Positions 34,792 through 45,075 of a stretch of 48,073 bases of DNA are shown one piece after another. The stretch's first letter is position 1, and each line of letters starts with the position of its first letter. Below the pieces are notes generated by a model, which saw nothing but the letters and a program-made list of their open reading frames with translations, had not been told where the DNA came from and did not search any database. A program made the translations under genes and the position numbers. Source of the DNA: Xanthomonas translucens pv. translucens DSM 18974 (GTDB lineage Bacteria > Pseudomonadota > Gammaproteobacteria > Xanthomonadales > Xanthomonadaceae); assembly GCF_000331775.1 (NCBI RefSeq), contig NZ_CAPJ01000408.1:1-48073 (forward strand), in the 5' to 3' direction.

Positions 34792-37293
34792 TCACCACCG
34801 CCAGGTCAGCGACGCGTTGTAGGTGCGGCCGAAGATCGGACGCGCATAGATCGCCTCGGCGGTGCCTTGCCCGGACAGCGTATCCACCCGCGCGTTGCCT
34901 TCGGTCAGGCCGGCGCTGTTGTCGACGTTGGCCGCATGCAGCTGCAGTTCCAGGTTGTCGCTGAGATGGGCGAACACGCCCAGGTCGTAGGTGGTGTAGG
35001 TGGGCAGCGCGGTGGCGTTGGTGTAATCGACGTAACGCTGGCCCATGCGGTAGGCGGTGGCCGACAGTTCGAGCGGACGCCCGGCGATGTCGAAGTACAA
35101 GGTCGGGCTGAGCGAGGCCATGAACTTGGGGATGCGCGAGATCTGCTTGCCGTCCAGATTTCCGTAGCTGGCGCCGGTGCTGGCATTGCTCAGGCTGCGG
35201 GTTTGCGGATCCTGCAGCGTGACCGAGCCGGTCATGCCGAAGTGCGCCGATGGACGCCAGGTGAACTCCGACTCCAGGCCGAACGTCTGGGTCTGGCCGA
35301 CCAGGGCCAGGGTCTGCACCGCACCGGCGTCGTCGAGCACGATCGCGCTGATCGACAGGTCGTTGAAGCGGCTCCAAAACCCGACGGTGGAGAACGACAA
35401 GGTGTCGCCGAAGGCGCCGCGCAGGCCGGCCTCGGCCTGGTCGATGTCGGTGACCGCTGCGTTCTGCGTCTGGTACACGTTCTGCAACCGCGGCAGGCGC
35501 TGCGATTTGGTGTAGCGGGCGAAGGTCTGGAACTGCGGGGTCAGCGCGAACTCGGCGCCGAGCGTCCATTGCGTGGCATGGCGGCGATCCTCGCGCGCGC
35601 TGAACGCGCCGCTGAGGCCGCCCGCACTGTCATCGGCCAGGGTGCCGGCATCGCCGAGGTTGCGCGTGGTGTTGGCGTACACGCCGCCGTCGGCGCTGTA
35701 GCGGGTGTAGCGCACGCCGGCATCCACGCCGAAGCGGCCGAAGCGCACCGAATCCCATAGATACGGCGACAGGTAGCTGCCGTTGGCGAAGCCGCGGGTG
35801 ATGCCGTTGCCGTAGCGCACGAAGCCGTTCTGGGTGACCGAACCGACCACGTTGCCGGCCGCGTCGTAGGCCAGCACGTCCAGGCGCTGCGCATTGTTCT
35901 GCAGCGTGGTCAGCACGGTGTTCTGCAGGCGGTCCTGGGCGTATTCGAAGTGCTGCACGTTCACGCCGGCGGTGAGTGTGTGCTGGCCGAGCGCCGATTC
36001 GCCGAATGCCTTGCTCAGGCGCAGATCGTCGGACAGCGTGCGCAGGTGGGTGCGCGCGTTCCACAGGCCGCTTTCCAGCACCAGGCCGTCGGCGGCGGCC
36101 GGATCGTAGGCGGCGCCGTCGTGGCTGGCGACGTAGCCGACGCGGGCCACGCGGTTGCCGAAGCCGGTGCGCGCGCGACCGAGCTGGGTGGACAGGTAGG
36201 CGGCGGCGTCGGAGGGCGCGGCGCCGGAGAACAGCGCGGTGTAGTCCACCTCGGCATCGACGAAGCGCATGCGATTGTTCAGGTTCAGGCCGTCGTCCAG
36301 GTTCCACTCCAGGTGGGTACCGAGTTGCTTGACCTTGTTGTGGATGCCGTCGGCCAGATCCAGGTTGCGGGACAGCAGGCGGTTGCCGTCGAAGGTCGGC
36401 ACCGTGGTCCGGCGCAGGTCGTTGGACAGCAGGGTGCCGTCCAGCGGGTCGAGCAGCGCCGACAGCGACTGCGATGGAGTGCGCGGATCGTCCAGCGGGA
36501 TCGGGTTGTAGAACGCGGTGCGGTCGTCGAGGTACTTGGCGTCCACGTCGAGGATCGCATCGCCCATCAGGAAGGTCAGGTTGCCGCGCACCTGGCCGCC
36601 CTTGTCGGCGGTGTAGCCGGTGTTGCGCAGCCCATCATCGCTGCGGTGGTAGCCGCCGATGCTGTACAGCACGTTCTCGCTCAGCGGGCCCGAACTGTAG
36701 GCGTCCTCGCGGCGCAGACCGTCGCTGCCGACGGTCATGCGCACCGCGCCCTCGGGCGTGGCGGTGCCGTGGCGGGTGATGGCGTTGACCGTGCCGCCCG
36801 GCGCGTTGGTCGCGAACAGCGGCGAGGTGCCGCCGCGGACCACTTCCAGGCGCTCGGTCATCATGTCCAGCGAAAACAGCGTATCGACGTTGAAGAAGCT
36901 TTCCTGCGGCTCGTCGAACAGGGTCATGCCGTCTTCTTGGTACTGCACGTAGTACCAGCCGCCGGCGGGCAGGCCGCGCACGTACAGGTTCTGGCCGCCG
37001 CCCTGGCCGCCGGAGGGTTCGGCCGAGAAGCCGGGCACGGCGCGCAGCATGTCGACACTGCTGCTCGGTGCCGCGCGATCCAGGCGTTGCTTCGACACCA
37101 CGCTGATCGCGAACGGCGCGTCCTTCTGCGACTGGCCCTGCGGGGTGCCGGTGACGACGATCTGATCCAGGGTAGTGGTGGCATCGGTAGCAGCGGGGGC
37201 CTGTGGCGGCTCCTGGGCATTGGCTGCGTTGGCGGCAAGAACGGAAGACAGCGCCAGCGCGAGCAGGCTCTGGTGTGGATGGTTGGTACGCAT
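34792..37293 (-). CDS. Large TonB-dependent receptor linked to GDPD
   Basis: An outer-membrane active transporter of 833 residues. The signal peptide (MRTNHPHQSLLALALSSVLA to ANAQ) is followed by a TonB box (LDQIVVTG), a plug (SVDMLRAVPGFSAEPSGGQG to LEVVRGGTSPLFATNAPGGT) and a barrel ending in SLTWRW. The start at 37293 has GGGGAG 4 bases upstream; an in-frame ATG at 37305 lacks one. The ligand is unknown; co-translation with GDPD 2 suggests a phosphodiester or its polyol headgroup. The gene is divergent from a ROK-type regulator, with an AT-rich promoter (TATTAT near 37317 on its strand) and a palindrome between them. Confidence 0.9.
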   Translation of the reverse strand: MRTNHPHQSLLALALSSVLAANAANAQEPPQAPAATDATTTLDQIVVTGTPQGQSQKDAPFAISVVSKQRLDRAAPSSSVDMLRAVPGFSAEPSGGQGGGQNLYVRGLPAGGWYYVQYQEDGMTLFDEPQESFFNVDTLFSLDMMTERLEVVRGGTSPLFATNAPGGTVNAITRHGTATPEGAVRMTVGSDGLRREDAYSSGPLSENVLYSIGGYHRSDDGLRNTGYTADKGGQVRGNLTFLMGDAILDVDAKYLDDRTAFYNPIPLDDPRTPSQSLSALLDPLDGTLLSNDLRRTTVPTFDGNRLLSRNLDLADGIHNKVKQLGTHLEWNLDDGLNLNNRMRFVDAEVDYTALFSGAAPSDAAAYLSTQLGRARTGFGNRVARVGYVASHDGAAYDPAAADGLVLESGLWNARTHLRTLSDDLRLSKAFGESALGQHTLTAGVNVQHFEYAQDRLQNTVLTTLQNNAQRLDVLAYDAAGNVVGSVTQNGFVRYGNGITRGFANGSYLSPYLWDSVRFGRFGVDAGVRYTRYSADGGVYANTTRNLGDAGTLADDSAGGLSGAFSAREDRRHATQWTLGAEFALTPQFQTFARYTKSQRLPRLQNVYQTQNAAVTDIDQAEAGLRGAFGDTLSFSTVGFWSRFNDLSISAIVLDDAGAVQTLALVGQTQTFGLESEFTWRPSAHFGMTGSVTLQDPQTRSLSNASTGASYGNLDGKQISRIPKFMASLSPTLYFDIAGRPLELSATAYRMGQRYVDYTNATALPTYTTYDLGVFAHLSDNLELQLHAANVDNSAGLTEGNARVDTLSGQGTAEAIYARPIFGRTYNASLTWRW

Positions 37294-37347
37294 GGAACTC
37301 CCCATTAAAAGTATGTGGGGATAATACTATTTACCATGTATGAAAAT

Positions 37348-37361
37348 CATGTGTCCACATG
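37348..37361. promoter_or_regulatory. Candidate operator between the TonB receptor and the ROK regulator
   Basis: CATGTG-TC-CACATG is a 14-bp inverted repeat with perfect 6-bp arms in the 108-bp divergent gap. It lies just upstream of the likely receptor promoter. Regulation by the neighbouring ROK protein is inferred from position. Confidence 0.45.
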
Positions 37362-37401
37362 CTAGCGTTGTGGCACATCCACTTCGGGTCCGCGCCGTTC
37401 C

Positions 37402-38523
37402 ATGCTCCATGCCGATTTCCCGCCGCGCGTCAGCGCCGGCGGCCGCCAGTTGCTCGACCGTGTGTTCAAGGCCGGGGTGCAGACCCAGGCGGCGCTGAGT
37501 CGCGAGCTGGGCCTGTCGCAGCCCACGGTCGCGCGCCTGCTGCAGGGCTTCGTGCAGGACAGGATGGTGCAGCTCAGCGCGCGCGCCGCCGGGGGGCGCG
37601 GCAACCCCAGCGTCGATGTGCGTCTGGCGCCGGACTACGCCTACGCGTTCGGCATCGGCCTGATGGGCGACGTGGTGGCGCTGGCCTTGGTCGATTTCGC
37701 CGGTGCGGTGCGCGGCCAGCGCCGCGTCGGCCTGGCCGACATGCGGCGTGCCCAGGTGCTGGCGCAGCTGCTGCGGTTCCGCGAGGAACTGCTTGCCGAA
37801 ACCGGCGTGGATCCGGCGCGGGTAATCGGCGCGGGCATGGCGATCTCGGCCTTCTTCACCGGGCAGGGCCAGCAGATGGCCGGGCCACCGGCGCTGGAGG
37901 ACTGGACCCAGGTCGAGCTGGGGCCGATCCTGGAAGAGGCGCTGGGCTGCCCGGTCACGGTGGAGAACGACGGCGCGGCGGCGGCGGTGGCCGAGAGCCT
38001 GTACGGGGTCGGCCGCGACTGCCGTGACTTCGCCTATCTGCACCTGACCAACGGCTTCGGCGGCGGCATCATCGCCGACGGCCGGCTGTTCCGCGGCCAT
38101 CGCGGCAACGCCGGCGAGTTCGGCGGCATCTGGACCGTCGGCGGCATGGCCTATCCGAACCTGGACGCCTTGCTGGCCCTGGCGCGGGCGGCGGGGCAGG
38201 ACCACGCCAGCGTCGAGCAGATGCTGGGCGCCATCGGCCCGCACAGCCCGGGCGTGGACGCCTGGCTGGCGCAGGCCGAAGCGCCGTTTTCGCAGCTGTG
38301 CGCGTACCTGGCCTACACCCTGGATCCGCAGGCGATCGTCATCGGCGGACGCCTGCCGGCACCGATCGGCTTGCGCCTGATCGAACGCATCCGTATCCCG
38401 CGTGCACCCAACCGGCATGGCCTGGCGCCGCCGCTGCCGGAACTGCGCATCGCGGGTACCACCGGCGACGCGGTGACCCTCGGCGCGGCGCTCATTCCAT
38501 TGCAGCGGGCCTTCTTCGCCTGA
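37402..38523 (+). CDS. ROK-family transcriptional regulator
   Basis: A 373-residue protein with an N-terminal winged helix-turn-helix (KAGVQTQAALSRELGLSQPT, VARLLQGFVQD) and a C-terminal ROK/hexokinase-like fold: VTVENDGAAAAVAESLYGVG, then LTNGFGGGIIADGRLFRGHR and GNAGEFGGIW, and ALAYTLDPQAIVIGGRLPAP. The zinc-binding CxCGxxGC cluster typical of NagC/Mlc is absent. Such proteins usually sense a sugar or sugar derivative and repress uptake genes. It is divergent from the receptor-GDPD pair. Its 3' end overlaps the convergent MFS gene by 32 bp. Confidence 0.85.
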   Translation: MLHADFPPRVSAGGRQLLDRVFKAGVQTQAALSRELGLSQPTVARLLQGFVQDRMVQLSARAAGGRGNPSVDVRLAPDYAYAFGIGLMGDVVALALVDFAGAVRGQRRVGLADMRRAQVLAQLLRFREELLAETGVDPARVIGAGMAISAFFTGQGQQMAGPPALEDWTQVELGPILEEALGCPVTVENDGAAAAVAESLYGVGRDCRDFAYLHLTNGFGGGIIADGRLFRGHRGNAGEFGGIWTVGGMAYPNLDALLALARAAGQDHASVEQMLGAIGPHSPGVDAWLAQAEAPFSQLCAYLAYTLDPQAIVIGGRLPAPIGLRLIERIRIPRAPNRHGLAPPLPELRIAGTTGDAVTLGAALIPLQRAFFA

Positions 38524-39808
38524 GCGGGCGGCGCGCGGACAGCAGCGCCAACAGCAGGCACAGCGCACCGCAGGCCAGCGGACCGGCGGCCATCGCCCAG
38601 CGCAGCAGCTGGCAATGGCCGCCGCGGTAATCCACTGCGCCCAGCAGCAGTCCGATCACGACGATGCCGGCGGCCAGTGCCACCTGTGCGCTGGCGACCA
38701 GCGCGGCGAAGCACAGCGCGTGCTGGGCCAGCGCGCGCCTGGCGGTCAGTTGCGCGTGCCAGGCCCAGACCAACTGGCCGCCGCTGCCGCCGATCGCGCC
38801 GATGCAGGCGGCGGCGAGTAGGCTCAGCCGCGGCATCGCCGGCAGCGCCAGCGCGAACAGTGGCGCGCTCAACAGTAGCGCTGCGCCAAGCCATGCCAGC
38901 CGTCGCTGCGGCGGATGCTGCCGGCCCAACCGCGCCGCCAGCGGTTGCACCAGCACCGACCCCAGCGCATAGGCGATCAGCACCGCGCTGCCCCAGCCTG
39001 GCGACAGCAGGCCGTAGGCGGCCACGTACGGCGCCAGTTTGGTGAAGGCGGGCAGGGTCAGCGACATCGTGGCGATCAGCAGCAGCGGCTGCCAGGGAAT
39101 CGTGTGCCAGCACGGCGCCGGCGCGGTACGCGTGGGCGCGTCGGCAGTGGTGCGCCCACGCGGCGCGGCATCGCGCAGCAGCGCGCGGCGCAGCTGCCAT
39201 GCGCATACCACAGCCACGGCGGCCAGCAGCGCACTGGCCTGCAGTGCGAAAGCCGCGCCGTCGGCGCCCGGCGCCAGCATCGCGCCAACCATCGCGCTGA
39301 TCAGCAGCGCCGCGATGCCGCTGCCGGCCAGACGCAACGCGCTGGCGCCGTCGTGGCCGCGCCATGGCCAGTGCACCATGCTCAGCAAGGTGTTCTGCGC
39401 CACGTCGCAGACGGCGTAGGCGATGCGGAACAGCAGGCTGAGCACCAGCACGTAGCCCAACCGCAGCGGCGCCGGCAGCAGCGGCGCGGCGAACACCAGC
39501 AGCAGCGCCAGCGCCGCCGCGCTCAGGCCGAGCCATTGCAGGCGCCCGATACTGGTCACCTCGCGCAATCGCTGGCGCAAGCTGAAACCGGCGCCGAGAC
39601 CGATCGCTGCGCTGACCAGCAGGCCCAGCGCCAATACCAGCCCGGCGGCGGCCGCGCCCAGTCCGGCGTGTTCGGTCAACGAATAGATCAGCAGCAGTTC
39701 GCTGGCGTACCACAACAGGCTCTTGCCGAAATGCGCGCAGGCATACGCCGCCAGCGCCGTGTGCGGCAGCGAGGGCAAGGCGGGCGAGGCGGGCAGGGTC
39801 CGGTGCAT
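38492..39808 (-). CDS. MFS permease (GPH-like)
   Basis: A 438-residue inner-membrane transporter with about twelve hydrophobic segments. The start YACAHFGKSLLWYASELLLI resembles sodium/sugar (GPH-type) MFS carriers, which import glycosides and related compounds. The ATG at 39808 was taken because upstream sequence is arginine-rich and unlike a transporter. It is convergent with the ROK gene. Through its location it may carry the product of the receptor-GDPD route across the inner membrane. The substrate cannot be read from sequence. Confidence 0.78.
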   Translation of the reverse strand: MHRTLPASPALPSLPHTALAAYACAHFGKSLLWYASELLLIYSLTEHAGLGAAAAGLVLALGLLVSAAIGLGAGFSLRQRLREVTSIGRLQWLGLSAAALALLLVFAAPLLPAPLRLGYVLVLSLLFRIAYAVCDVAQNTLLSMVHWPWRGHDGASALRLAGSGIAALLISAMVGAMLAPGADGAAFALQASALLAAVAVVCAWQLRRALLRDAAPRGRTTADAPTRTAPAPCWHTIPWQPLLLIATMSLTLPAFTKLAPYVAAYGLLSPGWGSAVLIAYALGSVLVQPLAARLGRQHPPQRRLAWLGAALLLSAPLFALALPAMPRLSLLAAACIGAIGGSGGQLVWAWHAQLTARRALAQHALCFAALVASAQVALAAGIVVIGLLLGAVDYRGGHCQLLRWAMAAGPLACGALCLLLALLSARRPLRRRRPAAME

Positions 39809-39913
39809 CTGAGGCCTTATAGCGGCGCGATGCGACAGCACCGAGTCCAGGCGTGCGGATCGGCGCCTGCTAGGATCGCTGGCATCGGCCCGGTCCATCG
39901 GAGAAAGTGTCCC

Positions 39914-40327
39914 ATGTCCCTGCGCATCCCGTTCCTGTTCGTGCTGTGTCTGGCGGCTTGCGGTGCGACGCCTGTGCTGGCGGCGCCTGCGCAGACATCG
40001 AACGCCGATGTCCATCAGCTATCCGCGGCGCACTTGCTGCAACTGCTCAAGGGCGATCCGGAGGCCGTTGCCGGGCTGCAACCGCAATTGGCCAAACGCC
40101 GTCGCCAGCAGGCCAGCGAAGCGGCGAAGTTCTACATCGCCGGCGTCGCCGGCGTCGCCGACGGTGCCGAGGGTGTGCAGTGGTGCGCCGGCGGCGGCGT
40201 GCTGCGGCACGAACTGGCCGATCGCGTGTACACCGCGCTCAGCGCGTTGCCGCCGGCCCAATTGCAGCAGCGCGCTTCGATCGCGGTGAGCCAGGCGTTG
40301 CGCGCGTCCTTTCCCTGCTCCAGGTAG
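39914..40327 (+). CDS. Small exported Rap1a/Tai-like protein
   Basis: A 137-residue protein starting MSLRIPFLFVLCLAACGATP; LAAC is a possible lipobox, with an alternative signal cleavage at VLA. The C-terminal half, KFYIAGVAGVADGAEG, QWCAGGGV, DRVYTALSALPPAQLQQRAS and the end ALRASFPC, has the spacing of the Rap1a/Tai family: a YxxGxxxG segment, one cysteine mid-domain and one at the end in FPC. In Serratia, Rap1a neutralises T6SS amidase effectors. No effector lies next to it here, so the role is open. It is divergent from the MFS gene across 105 bp. Confidence 0.65.
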   Translation: MSLRIPFLFVLCLAACGATPVLAAPAQTSNADVHQLSAAHLLQLLKGDPEAVAGLQPQLAKRRRQQASEAAKFYIAGVAGVADGAEGVQWCAGGGVLRHELADRVYTALSALPPAQLQQRASIAVSQALRASFPCSR

Positions 40328-40333
40328 GCGCAC

Positions 40334-42385
<2,052 letters not shown>

Positions 42386-42507
42386 TTAGATACGCTGGCG
42401 TACGGAAGTGGGCAGGGTGACGCGAAATCCGGGCGACGGCAAGAGGGGGCGTGTGTGCGGGTTGCCTGCGGTAGTTGGTCCTGGCACAGGGATTTTGAAG
42501 CTTTGAA

Positions 42508-42823
42508 GCAAAAGCAACAGCTTCCGCTGGCGCGGGTTATTTTTCTTTGCTTGTGCAAAGAAGCGCTCCTCAGCAGCCGCAGGCTGATCAAAGTAACCAA
42601 AAGAAACGCTTTACCACAGCCGAAGGCTGGTCAAGCACACCCCGCAGCGCGCCTTCCGCGCTTCGCGCTCCAGGTCCGCAGCCCCGACGGGCATTTTTCG
42701 ATGGCACATCCATGTGCCATCGAAAAACGTCGCGCATCCTGCGCGCCGCCCTTCGGGTTTTCGCCCGTCGGGTCTGCCGCGCTGAGGGGACCCATTGATC
42801 AAAAGCAAAGCAAAAGCAACGGC
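42508..42823. repeat. Hairpin-rich repeat block flanked by direct repeats
   Basis: The block begins with GCAAAAGCAACAGC (42508-42521) and ends with GCAAAAGCAACGGC (42810-42823); the similarity extends into GCTGGCGC after each. Inside are CTTTGC/GCAAAG (42545-42560), CAGCC/GGCTG stems, a perfect 16-bp inverted repeat TTTTTCGATGGCACAT (42694-42709) against 42712-42727 with a CC loop, and CGCGCA/TGCGCG (42731-42745). No gene is evident in the 540-bp gap around it. A T-run and an A-run at the ends of the 16-bp stem would permit termination on both strands. I recall similar CTTTGCTTGTGCAAAG sequences from xanthomonad genomes. Confidence 0.6.
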
Positions 42824-42922
42824 GGAGCTGGCGCCACGGTCGGTGAGACGGACGACGAGTGATCGCCGCGCGCGCAAAGCAGTGCGATCGCGCCCGTGTC
42901 CCGATCGAACTGCGCCGGCCGT

Positions 42923-43948
42923 TCAGCCCCAGCCGGCCAGTGCCAGCTTGCCGATGGTGCTGCCCGATTCCAGCCGCCGGTGCGCCTGCCGTAGGTTGGC
43001 CGCGTCGATCGGCGCCAGCGTCTCGGTCAGGGTGGTGCGCAGTTCGCCGGCGTCGATCAGGCTGGCGGTGCGCGCCAGGATGCGGTGCTGCTCGATCATG
43101 TCGGCGGTCTTGAAGCGCGCCCGCGCGAACATCATTTCCCAGTGGATGCCGATGCACTTGGCCTTGTACGGATCGCCGATGCGCAACGCGCCGGCCGGTT
43201 CCACGATCAGGCCGACATGGCCCTGCGGTGCGATCAACTCGCCCAGCGCATCCCAGTAGCGGTCGGTGTCGGCCAGGTTCAGTGCCGCATCCACCTGTTC
43301 GATGCCCAGCGCCTGCAATTGCGGCGCCAGCGGCTGGCGATGGTCGATCACGTGCTGCGCGCCCAGCTGCAGGCACCAGTCGCGGGTCTGCGGGCGCGAG
43401 GCGGTGGCGATGACCTCGAAGCCGGCGTGCCGCGCCAGCTGGATCGCGATCGAGCCGACGCCACCGGCGCCGCCGATCACCAGCAGCCGGCGGCCGCGGT
43501 TGCGCTCGTCGTCGAAGTCGAACGGCATGCGCTGGAACAGCAGCTCCCAGGCGGTCAGCGTGGTCAGCGGCAGCACCGCGGCCTGCGCGAAATCCAGCGT
43601 CGCCGGTTTGCGCGCGACGATGCGCGCGTCGACCAGCTGGTAATGCGCATTGCTGCCGGAACGGGTGATGTCGCCGGCGTAATAGACCTCGTCGCCGGGC
43701 TCGAACCCGGCGACATCGGCGCCGACCGCTTCGACCACGCCGGCCGCGTCGTAGCCCAGCACCTTGGGCTGCGCTTCCACCTGCGGCTTGGGCGCGCGCA
43801 CCTTGGTATCGACCGGATTGACCGAGACCGCCTCCACCCGCACCAGCAGGTCGAAGCCGGTGGGAGCAGGCGGGGTGGGCAAGTCGGTATCGAACAGCGA
43901 CTGCGGATCGTCGATCGGCAGGTAGTGGGTCAGGGCGACGGCTTTCAT
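42923..43948 (-). CDS. Zinc-independent alcohol dehydrogenase-like quinone reductase
   Basis: A 341-residue medium-chain reductase of the quinone oxidoreductase type. The N-terminal catalytic domain has VSVNPVDTKVRAPK and VLGYDAAGVVEAVGADVAGF; the Rossmann part has LLVIGGAGGVGSIAIQLARH and GAQHVIDH. Zinc-ligand cysteines are absent, as expected for this branch. It likely reduces quinones or enones with NADPH. The start at 43948 has GGAG upstream; the frame-extended ATG five codons earlier lacks one. It lies 52 bp downstream of the aldo/keto reductase gene on the same strand, probably one operon. Confidence 0.88.
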   Translation of the reverse strand: MKAVALTHYLPIDDPQSLFDTDLPTPPAPTGFDLLVRVEAVSVNPVDTKVRAPKPQVEAQPKVLGYDAAGVVEAVGADVAGFEPGDEVYYAGDITRSGSNAHYQLVDARIVARKPATLDFAQAAVLPLTTLTAWELLFQRMPFDFDDERNRGRRLLVIGGAGGVGSIAIQLARHAGFEVIATASRPQTRDWCLQLGAQHVIDHRQPLAPQLQALGIEQVDAALNLADTDRYWDALGELIAPQGHVGLIVEPAGALRIGDPYKAKCIGIHWEMMFARARFKTADMIEQHRILARTASLIDAGELRTTLTETLAPIDAANLRQAHRRLESGSTIGKLALAGWG

Positions 43949-44000
43949 GATGTCTCCAGGCAATGGGGAAGTAGTTGCTGCGGCGCGCGGCGTATCCGGC

Positions 44001-45035
44001 TCAGACCGGCCGCGGATTGCGCTCGGCGAAACCGCGCTGATGCCAGTACGGATACGGCGGCACCACCGCGCTGGCCGCGTCCAGCCGTTGCACCTGTGCG
44101 GCGTCGAGGTGCCAGCCGACCGCGCCCAGGTTCTGCCGCAACTGCTCTTCGTTGCGCGCGCCGATGATGACGCTGCTCACCGTAGGCCGCTGCAGCAGCC
44201 AGTTCAGCGCGATCTGCGGCACGCTCTTACCGGTTTCGGCAGCGATCGCCTCGAGCGCGTCGATCACCCGGTACAGGTGTTCGTCCTCCACCGGCGGGCC
44301 GGCCTCGGTGACCTTGCTGTTGTGCAGCCGGCTGCTTTCCGGCAGCGGCTGGCCGCGGCGGAGCTTGCCGGTCAGCCGGCCCCAGCCCAGCGGGCTCCAC
44401 ACCACAGCGCCGACGCCCTGGTCCAGCCCCAGCGGCATCAGTTCTTCCTCATAGTCGCGGCCGATCAGCGAGTAGTAGGTCTGATTGGCGACGTAGCGCG
44501 ACCAGCCATGGCGGTCGGCCACCGCCAGCGACTTCATCAGGTGCCAGCCGGAGAAATTGGACACGCCCAGATAGCGGATCTTGCCGGCGCGGACCAGGTC
44601 GTCGAGCGTGGACAGGGTTTCTTCCACCGGCGTCTTCGCGTCGAAGCCGTGCAACTGGAACAGGTCGATGTAGTCGGTGTCCAGGCGCTTGAGCGCGGCA
44701 TCGACCGCGCGCAGCAGGTGGAAGCGCGAGGAGCCGACGCTGTTCGGATCGTCGGTGTCGAAGCGGAAGGTGGCCTTGGTCGAGATCAGCACCTGGTCGC
44801 GGCGGCCCTTGATCGCCGCGCCCAGCACCGATTCGGCGGCGCCGCCGGAGTAGATGTCGGCACTGTCGAACAGGTTGACCCCGGCCTCCAGGCAGATGTC
44901 GATCAGGCGTCGTGCCTGATCCACGTCCGAATTGCCCCAGGCGGCGAAGAAGGCGTTCGAGCCGGCGAAGGTGCCGGTGCCGAAGCTGAGCACGGGGACC
45001 TTGAAGCCGGAGGTGCCGAGATGACGGTATTCCAT
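44001..45035 (-). CDS. Aldo/keto reductase
   Basis: An NADPH-dependent carbonyl reductase with a TIM barrel. The 344-residue product starts MEYRHLGTSGFKVPVLSFGT. The catalytic tetrad is visible: Asp and Tyr in FDSADIYSGGAAESVLG, Lys in VLISTKATF and His in DLFQLHGFD. The NADPH site near IIGARNEEQLRQNLGA is conserved. AAGGAAT precedes the start. It is close to the plant/bacterial AKR13-like proteins rather than to YajO in detail. It precedes the quinone reductase in a likely operon; decayed genes lie upstream. Confidence 0.9.
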   Translation of the reverse strand: MEYRHLGTSGFKVPVLSFGTGTFAGSNAFFAAWGNSDVDQARRLIDICLEAGVNLFDSADIYSGGAAESVLGAAIKGRRDQVLISTKATFRFDTDDPNSVGSSRFHLLRAVDAALKRLDTDYIDLFQLHGFDAKTPVEETLSTLDDLVRAGKIRYLGVSNFSGWHLMKSLAVADRHGWSRYVANQTYYSLIGRDYEEELMPLGLDQGVGAVVWSPLGWGRLTGKLRRGQPLPESSRLHNSKVTEAGPPVEDEHLYRVIDALEAIAAETGKSVPQIALNWLLQRPTVSSVIIGARNEEQLRQNLGAVGWHLDAAQVQRLDAASAVVPPYPYWHQRGFAERNPRPV

Positions 45036-45075
45036 GGTGGAGATTCCTTTGCGGGGGAACGGAAGGGGGCTGCGA

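Noticed and set aside
38915..39913. Plus-strand open frame running into the Rap1a-like gene
   Set aside because: It is a glutamine/arginine-rich shadow of the MFS gene; the protein-like part starts at the ATG at 39914, which has a signal sequence.
42508..42823. CRISPR array
   Set aside because: The stems differ in sequence and spacing; there is no regular repeat-spacer unit and no cas gene in the window.
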